Source: Planctomycetota bacterium
GTDB lineage: Bacteria; Planctomycetota; Planctomycetia; Pirellulales; Lacipirellulaceae
Assembly (NCBI GenBank): GCA_024278035.1
Contig: JAJRUA010000333.1
Span: 1 to 11,272, forward strand
Direction of reading: 5' to 3'
Length of the DNA: 11,272 nt
The stretch's first letter is position 1; every line of letters begins with the position of its first letter. The notes beneath the pieces are model-generated. The model had not been told where the DNA came from. It saw only the letters and a list, made by a program, of their open reading frames with translations, and made no database searches. Below are positions 6,659 to 11,272 of the stretch, piece by piece. Made by a program: the position numbers and the translations under genes.

Positions 6659-8449
6659 GTGATCGCACTACGTCATCCACGTCCCTCGAACCTTTTTGTT
6701 TCTCGATCCTTGGCCCTTGCCTTGAGCGTTTGGGGGGCAACCGCCGCCATCGCTCAGCCGACGGCTGAGCCTGCGATAGAGCAGGAACAAGAGACCGAGA
6801 CGGGCCTAAAGACCGTCGCCGTTGCGGCCCTCTCCGGCTACGACTCTTTGCTCGGTGATATTAGCTACCTCGGTGAGTTGGTCGGTCGCCCTGGTGCAGG
6901 AGACATGCTCGAAGGGCTTATCGCGATGTTTGCTCAAGGGCGTGATGTCGAAGCGATGGGGCTCGATAAGTCGCGCCCGATTGGTGTGGTTCTTCAAACG
7001 GACGGTATGCAATTCGTCCCGATCGTTTGTTTGCCGATTGCCGACTTGGACAAAACGCTCGAAGTGGTCGAAGCCTTCGGCATGGAACCCGTCGATGCGG
7101 GCGATGGCGTTATTGAACTCGAACTCCCCCAACAAACCTTGTTTCTCAAGGCCACCGGTGGTTGGACCTATGCTGCCCAGTCGCCCGACGCCTTCGATTC
7201 GATCCCCGCCAACCCGGAGCCCATGCTTCGCCGCTTGGTGAACGAGTACGATCTGGGCATCCGAGTCAAAGTACCGAACGTTCCAGGCATGTACCGGCAA
7301 ATAGCGATTCAAGCGCTGCAACAAGGCATGGAGCAAGGCCTCGAACAACAGGACGAAGAAGACGACGAAACATTCGAACTTCGAACCCGACTGGCGAGAT
7401 TGCAGATCGAGCAGCTCACCGACGCTATCGACGGGCTGGATGAATTGACGGTCGGCTGGAGTCTCGACTCGGAAGCGAAGAAGACTTACTTGGACGCCAG
7501 CTTCACGGTCTTGCCCGACTCAAAGCTCATTCGGGCTGTCGAGACTTATGACAACACGACGACTCGCTTCGCGGGATTCCACCATCCGGAAGCCATGCTC
7601 TCAGCGCTCGCCAGTGGCACGACACCGCCTGAGATGATCGAAGAACAGCGGGAACAGCTTGAGGCGATGGTCGCCATGTTCCGCAAGCAGGGCAACAAGG
7701 CGCTCGACGAGCAAGACGAGATTCCCAACGACGAGACGCGTGAAGCCCTCCGCAGCGCTATGACCGATCTCATCGACGCTTACGAAGAGATGATTCTTTC
7801 GGGCCGCGCTGATATCGGTGGCTCGCTTGATTGGGGTGACGAGGGCTTTGCCCTTGTAGCGGGTGGTGCGATCCCCAGCCCTGAGAAAATCGAATCGGCC
7901 CTACGCCACTTGGCCGAAGCCGTGGCCGCCCACCCTGAGATCGACGAGACGCCCGAAGTGCTCTGGAACGCCTACGAACATGCGGGCGTAAAGCTACACC
8001 AACTGGTGATTCCCGTCCCCGAGCAGGGCCAAGCCCGTGATCTGTTCGGCGAAGAGCTGTCCCTCACCGTCGGCATTGGCGAAGGGGCCGTCTATTTTGC
8101 TGCCGGTCAGCGTGGTGCTGAAAACCTCAAAAAGGCGATCGACACTTCCCGTTCGCGCGATGGCGAGAAGATTCTCCCCTTTGAGATGGTCCTCTCGGTC
8201 AAGCAATTGATCGACGCGATCGAGCCCTTTGCCGACAATGAGAATCGGCAAGGAATCGAAATGGTTGCCGCCGCACTGGCCGACGTACCCGAAGGAACCG
8301 ACCATGTTCGCATTTCGGGCCGACCGATTAAGAACGGTATGACCATTCGCTATGAAGCGGAAGAAGGCGTCCTACGCGCTGCCGGGCAAGCCGCCATGGC
8401 CGCCCAACAAGCGGCAGCCGCAGCCGGTGAAATGAAGTTCCATGAGTAG
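6659..8449 (+). CDS. Secreted protein of unknown function
   Basis: I do not recognise the family. From the GTG at 6659 the product is 596 aa with a Sec-type signal: basic residues up to about 16 (RHPRPSNLFVSR), then the core LALALSVWGATAAIA with likely cleavage after A32 before Q33. Starting at ATG 6605 or 6551 would give an implausibly long leader. The mature protein is acidic, mixes strand- and helix-like segments, has an EQQDEEDDE stretch near residue 230 and ends in an alanine/glutamine-rich tail. No catalytic motif, cysteine cluster, transmembrane helix or anchor is evident. Repeated strand-helix units (for example DLDKTLEVVEAFG and PEKIESALRHLAEA) hint at an internal duplication. It should sit in the periplasm or outside the cell. 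It converges with the DUF4956 gene, 109 bp away. Confidence 0.8.
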   Translation: MIALRHPRPSNLFVSRSLALALSVWGATAAIAQPTAEPAIEQEQETETGLKTVAVAALSGYDSLLGDISYLGELVGRPGAGDMLEGLIAMFAQGRDVEAMGLDKSRPIGVVLQTDGMQFVPIVCLPIADLDKTLEVVEAFGMEPVDAGDGVIELELPQQTLFLKATGGWTYAAQSPDAFDSIPANPEPMLRRLVNEYDLGIRVKVPNVPGMYRQIAIQALQQGMEQGLEQQDEEDDETFELRTRLARLQIEQLTDAIDGLDELTVGWSLDSEAKKTYLDASFTVLPDSKLIRAVETYDNTTTRFAGFHHPEAMLSALASGTTPPEMIEEQREQLEAMVAMFRKQGNKALDEQDEIPNDETREALRSAMTDLIDAYEEMILSGRADIGGSLDWGDEGFALVAGGAIPSPEKIESALRHLAEAVAAHPEIDETPEVLWNAYEHAGVKLHQLVIPVPEQGQARDLFGEELSLTVGIGEGAVYFAAGQRGAENLKKAIDTSRSRDGEKILPFEMVLSVKQLIDAIEPFADNENRQGIEMVAAALADVPEGTDHVRISGRPIKNGMTIRYEAEEGVLRAAGQAAMAAQQAAAAAGEMKFHE

Positions 8450-8558
8450 ATCGTTCTTCACGCCTGGACGAGACACGACTTTTTTCCGTCACCGATTTTT
8501 TGGCAAAGGTGTTTCCGGTACCTTTTGCGGCAGCCTTTACTAGACGATTCCCTGTTAC

Positions 8559-9371
8559 TCAAAACGAATCTACGGTTTTTTTTTGCGTTCGCATGGTGAC
8601 TTCGACCCCCCCCGACGGCGAGGGAGGTTGTTCGCTTGGGTGATAGAATAGATCAATCGTAACGGTGTCCCGAAGGAAGTTGATCTCTCCCAATTCAAGC
8701 CGGCTAAGTGTCAGGCCGGTTCTATTTTCCAGATCAGCAACGAGCTCGACGTGATTTTCTGGCCGAATCAAATCGACTTTTTCGTAGAGAACGGTCTCTC
8801 GTAGCTCTCGCCGTAGCAGCGGCAGGCTCTCCAAAAAGGCGGCCAGCCCAACGATGCAGGCATTGGTAAAGGCCAGTTCAAGGTAGCTCACTTTTTTGTT
8901 GGCCAATGAATTGATCACGGCCACGCCGATGACCATAAAGAGATAGGTCATTTCCTTAATAGGGATCGTACTGGTACGGTATCGCAATATCCCAAAGATC
9001 GCGAATAGGCCCAGGCCCATTCCGACGCCCATCTCAAATTTCTTCAACGTAAAACAGATGAAGAAGGTTAAAATGTTGATCATGAAAAATGTAAACAAGT
9101 AGTCCTTGCTTTGTGAATACTTGTAGTAGACAAATCGTACGATGACCGACACGACAATAAAGTCGATGACCAGTCGAAAGAGAAGTTTCTTAATATCATC
9201 GTCGTAAAATGGTACTCCCAAGAATTCGCCGCTGGTTCTTGCCAGGGGGAGTTCGTCGCTTTGCAAGGCAGCATCGGCGAGGGCTTCCACGTTTGGTGTG
9301 AATGAAGCAAGCAACTGGAAGATGTCGCCACACAAGGAAAAGAGGCCGGGGTAGTTGAGGATATCCATCAT
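8559..9371 (-). CDS. DUF4956-type integral membrane protein
   Basis: Membrane protein of 270 aa with about five helices: roughly 63-83, 92-109, 115-131, 141-157 and 163-182. The signature of the DUF4956 family is visible in GLGLFAIFGILRYRTSTIPIKEM (about 119-141). A soluble C-terminal domain (about 195-270) is rich in strands and presumably cytoplasmic. The biochemical role is unknown; genes of this family often sit beside VTC-domain genes, as here. The reading frame is open to 9491, but the ATG at 9369-9371 overlaps the TGA of the VTC gene as ATGA, which points to translational coupling; Met at 9368 is equally possible. Near the 3' end the frame crosses G8 and A9 runs on the coding strand. 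A role with the VTC protein in polyphosphate metabolism is inference from context. Confidence 0.85.
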   Translation of the reverse strand: MMDILNYPGLFSLCGDIFQLLASFTPNVEALADAALQSDELPLARTSGEFLGVPFYDDDIKKLLFRLVIDFIVVSVIVRFVYYKYSQSKDYLFTFFMINILTFFICFTLKKFEMGVGMGLGLFAIFGILRYRTSTIPIKEMTYLFMVIGVAVINSLANKKVSYLELAFTNACIVGLAAFLESLPLLRRELRETVLYEKVDLIRPENHVELVADLENRTGLTLSRLELGEINFLRDTVTIDLFYHPSEQPPSPSGGVEVTMRTQKKTVDSF

Positions 9372-10150
9372 TGCTCGCATTGCTTGGTTTTCAAGAAAGT
9401 GAATTCGCAGGAAATTTTTCGTATCGCACGCAGTTTGACTTGAAAACGATTCGATTTTAGCTCTGGCTTGAGAAGTGCCGTACCAAGGCAATATTTGCTT
9501 ACGCGCATCGGCCGGATTCGAGCACCACGCAAATACTCTCGTATCGGTGAATGTCGGTTGTCGTTTTCTTGCTTCACTTCTGCAATGATGGCGCCTGGCA
9601 TCTCTTTTTGAACGTCCTCATAGACAAAACGTAAGTCGAGGTCGAGTGTAACGCGTTCTGGCTGAAGTCGGTTGACAAGGGTCACACGAGTGAAGTCGGT
9701 CCATATCTTCGGGACCAAGATGGGGGCATTCCCGGTAATCGATTCGATGAACATCCGTGACGCAACCGAGAGAGATTGCTGGAAGTCGTCAACCATAATT
9801 CTTTGCTTATCCGTTCGCCCTTTGTTGCACTTCGACTTGACTTCCAGGAAATAAATCCCGGAGGATTGGTACTGCCTTATCCTGAATTTTCGGCGGTTCA
9901 GTTTGCCGTTGTGATGCTGGATGTAGCACTCGTAATCCGGCGTATCGAAGTACAAAGTTCGGTAGGGGGAAAGCCGAATTCCTTCAACACTCAAAACGCG
10001 ATAATCTTCCCGGGTATTCGCTAGCAGTTTTGCCAGATAGTCCGCGCTCAATACGTACTTCGTGTCGATTCGATTCATCAGCGCATGCGTCTCCATTTCG
10101 GCGAGGCCAATCGCGTCCATGGAATTCAGGATCCGTTCCGCTGTTGGCAT
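9368..10150 (-). CDS. VTC-domain protein, putative polyphosphate polymerase
   Basis: Protein of 260 aa, predicted cytoplasmic, with the VTC domain of the triphosphate-tunnel (CYTH-like) fold. In yeast Vtc4 this domain makes polyphosphate from ATP. Tunnel-type motifs in order: NRIDTKYVL (26-34, K31), SPYRTLYFDT (61-70, R64), KLNRRKFRIRQY (83-94), FLEVKSK (101-107, E103, K105), GRTDKQR (111-117), RVTLDLDLRF (166-175), AIIAEVKQ (187-194, E191, K193) and RVSKYC (216-221, K219). Basic and acidic positions alternate as expected for a metal- and triphosphate-binding barrel. Unlike yeast Vtc4 there is no SPX domain, which is usual for bacterial members. It is the first gene of a pair with DUF4956, overlapping by 4 bases. 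The start ATG has only a weak, too-close AAAGAG. Polymerase activity is inferred from the family. Confidence 0.88.
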   Translation of the reverse strand: MPTAERILNSMDAIGLAEMETHALMNRIDTKYVLSADYLAKLLANTREDYRVLSVEGIRLSPYRTLYFDTPDYECYIQHHNGKLNRRKFRIRQYQSSGIYFLEVKSKCNKGRTDKQRIMVDDFQQSLSVASRMFIESITGNAPILVPKIWTDFTRVTLVNRLQPERVTLDLDLRFVYEDVQKEMPGAIIAEVKQENDNRHSPIREYLRGARIRPMRVSKYCLGTALLKPELKSNRFQVKLRAIRKISCEFTFLKTKQCEQ

Positions 10151-10428
10151 ACACTCTTTCGCACAATGCGTTTTCTGATGTCGAATTCACCGTTGCTCCG
10201 ACCGCTATCCCCACAAAATCATTCGGCTCTATTCCGATTTTAAGTTGATAGATGACGAAGTTTTGTATTTCGTTAAAACGGAAAAGTGACGGGGGAATTA
10301 GGTAACGTCCAGGGGCAACAAGCCGCCAATCCTGGTTTTTCTACATCTCTCCATGCTAGCTAAAGCGTAAGCCCGGTTGCGGAAAAGAGCCAACTATTCT
10401 TATGAGTTTATCCGGAAACTTTAAGCCG
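10151..10428. other. Gene-free stretch upstream of the VTC gene
   Basis: No supported gene lies here. It must contain the promoter of the minus-strand VTC-DUF4956 pair; TAAAAT on the minus strand near 10240 is a possible -10 box, but no -35 match lies 16-18 bp away. A short hairpin (10255-10260 with 10268-10273) sits near it. The segment is AT-richer than the genes on the left and ends at the insertion-sequence remnant. Confidence 0.5.
10309..10340 (+). terminator. Weak terminator-like hairpin
   Basis: CCAGG (10309-10313) pairs with CCTGG (10331-10335), with a possible inner GGC/GCC, and five T follow. It would act on plus-strand transcripts, but no plus-strand gene lies directly upstream, so it may be fortuitous. 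Confidence 0.2.
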
Positions 10429-10458
10429 TGTAATGGGCCCCCAAAAAACTGGAACACC
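10429..10458 (+). repeat. Left terminal repeat of the IS3-like remnant
   Basis: It begins with TG, then a C-run, an A-run and CTGGAACACC, a pattern shared by ends of several IS3-family elements such as the group with GGCCCCCAAAAAACTGG-type termini. The partner right end is not found in the window. Confidence 0.5.
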
Positions 10459-10487
10459 TACTAATATAGCAGGCAGGAGGTCCTCTG

Positions 10488-10745
10488 ATGGGCAGGAAAC
10501 GCCAATTAATTTCACTGGGTTTCAAGTCAAAAGTCGCCTTGGCGGCAGCCAAGGGGACCAAGACGCTTGCCGAGCTGGCTAGCCAAGCCAATATGAAGTG
10601 TATCCGAACCAAGTATATCGGCTTGGAAAAAGCGGCTATGGGGCGGCATAAGCGGCCTCTTTTGCCGAGCCCGAGCAGAGATTCCACCCACAATAATACC
10701 GGATGGACCAAAAATAGGTGCTAGTATCAAGCTAGACTCGTTAGT
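10488..10745 (+). pseudogene. IS3-family transposase OrfA, frameshifted remnant
   Basis: OrfA of IS3 elements is a small helix-turn-helix protein that joins OrfB to form transposase. The ATG at 10488 follows AGGAGG (10475-10480, spacing 7). The first about 33 residues match the family: MGRKRQ, FKSKVALAAAKGTKTLAELASQ. The match then moves to another frame (EVYPNQVYRL, about 10594-10623), then to a third (WKKRLW from about 10625, and KIGASIKLDSL near 10709-10741, which resembles the coiled-coil end of OrfA). At least two frameshifts are therefore needed and the product cannot be functional. The intact 78-codon frame from this ATG is only the front part plus out-of-frame residues. Confidence 0.7.
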
Positions 10746-11029
10746 CGAATGGCCCGGAGTCAACAGACGGAACGTCCCCGAGCAGGAGACACCCGTCTCT
10801 CGGACGCATCTTGGAAAAACGCTTTCTCAAAGGATTCTAAACCAACTTGTACCGGCTATCATACCCCTGGAGCCGCACCTCTGGAGCCTGTTAGACTAGA
10901 CTTCGAGTCGGTTTTCTGCCGTGAAAAGCGAGAAAAATAAAAAGGATGGGCAAGTAGTCGCCATATCCCATCAGACCGTTTAGTATGGGTGGCTTACCAA
11001 GAGTAAGGCTTTGGAGTTTAGTGGTCTGC
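10746..11029. other. Gene-free stretch between the IS remnant and the DUF1559 gene
   Basis: I find no supported gene. A 63-codon frame at 10749-10940 has no recognisable similarity and no Shine-Dalgarno, so I do not call it. It may be eroded insertion-sequence DNA. A small inverted repeat, GATGGG (10945-10950) with CCCATC (10967-10972), lies upstream of the DUF1559 gene. Confidence 0.45.
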
Positions 11030-11272
11030 ATGAAGATAAAATACAGTACTTATGCCAGTCGGAACAGGAGGAAGGCACTCTGGCTAGCTCCTTCGGTTGC
11101 TCGCGGTGGCCACCGGTGTCGTTTGCACAGTCCTGGCGGGCGTACGGGTGGATTCACCCTAGTGGAGTTGCTGGTCGTCATCGCCATTATCGGAGTCTTG
11201 GTCGCGTTACTCATCCCGGCCGTCCAGGCGGCTCGAGAGTCCGCGCGAAGGACCCAGTGCCAGAACAACTTA
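11030..11272 (+). CDS. DUF1559-type prepilin-like protein, 5' end only
   Basis: The open frame runs off the window with 81 codons. A 41-residue basic leader ends in GRTGG, followed by the type IV prepilin/pseudopilin motif [20 protein letters not shown] (42-61). Glu46 is the conserved E5 of the mature protein, and prepilin peptidase would cut after G41. [20 protein letters not shown] follows, which is the typical start of planctomycete DUF1559 proteins (usually about 300 aa or more). These are secreted, pseudopilin-like proteins present in many copies per planctomycete genome; their function is not established. The ATG at 11030 is the only standard start near the leader and has just a distant GGAG (11013-11016). 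The leader is longer than the usual 10-20 residues. Confidence 0.88.
   Translation, partial: MKIKYSTYASRNRRKALWLAPSVARGGHRCRLHSPGGRTGGFTLVELLVVIAIIGVLVALLIPAVQAARESARRTQCQNNL

Larger units (their letters stand above)
10429..10745 (+). mobile_element. Decayed IS3-family insertion sequence remnant
   Basis: The left end resembles an IS3-type terminal repeat (10429-10458): TGTAATGGGCCCCCAAAAAA followed by CTGGAACACC. The frameshifted orfA follows 30 bp later. No orfB or matching right terminal repeat is visible before the window ends, so the element is truncated or eroded. The right limit is approximate, set where orfA-like residues stop. Confidence 0.65.

Noticed and set aside
8503..8528. Hairpin GCAAAGGT/ACCTTT(T)GC between the convergent genes, considered as a terminator
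   Set aside because: The stem is short with a bulged T, and no T-tract follows on either strand.
9372..9491. N-terminal extension of the DUF4956 frame to 9491
   Set aside because: It would overlap the VTC gene by over 120 bases in another frame; the ATGA overlap gives a normal coupled start.
10749..10940. 63-codon plus-strand open frame after the IS remnant
   Set aside because: No recognisable similarity, no Shine-Dalgarno and low-information composition; more likely eroded DNA.

Overview
The window looks like a chromosomal segment from a planctomycete, most likely of the Pirellula/Blastopirellula/Bremerella kind. This rests on four things: a DUF1559-type prepilin-like protein entering at the right edge, an IF-1 of planctomycete character, GAF and PqqD/M50 domains fused to HlyD-type adaptors, and few clear Shine-Dalgarno sites. 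The genus is inference; no rRNA or other marker is present.

Left part (59-5720, minus strand): a three-gene operon, transcribed right to left. It encodes a 711-aa double-GAF-like protein with one membrane segment and an HlyD/lipoyl-type adaptor half, then a 344-aa exported HlyD-type adaptor, then a 753-aa fusion of a PqqD-like domain, an M50/site-2-protease-like membrane core (HEFGH) and an HlyD-type adaptor. No ABC or RND pump is visible. All three proteins share the barrel-sandwich/coiled-coil architecture of periplasmic adaptors, so they probably build one envelope-spanning machine. Both gaps inside the operon are filled by long imperfect inverted repeats.

Middle (5721-8449, plus strand): a 397-bp divergent intergenic region with a spaced inverted repeat, then infA (IF-1). 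Next comes a ~300-bp non-coding gap with a 34-bp-stem hairpin, then a secreted 596-aa protein of unknown function that starts at a GTG with a good Shine-Dalgarno.

Right part (8559-10150, minus strand): a translationally coupled pair, a VTC-domain (polyphosphate polymerase-like) protein and a five-helix DUF4956 membrane protein, overlapping by ATGA. Upstream lies a gene-free stretch, then a decayed IS3-family remnant (left end at 10429, frameshifted orfA), a further gene-free stretch, and the 5' end of a DUF1559/type II pseudopilin-like gene cut by the window edge.

The best candidates for something undescribed are the three-adaptor operon with an intramembrane protease and GAF sensors but no pump, and the set of inverted repeats occupying the intergenic gaps.
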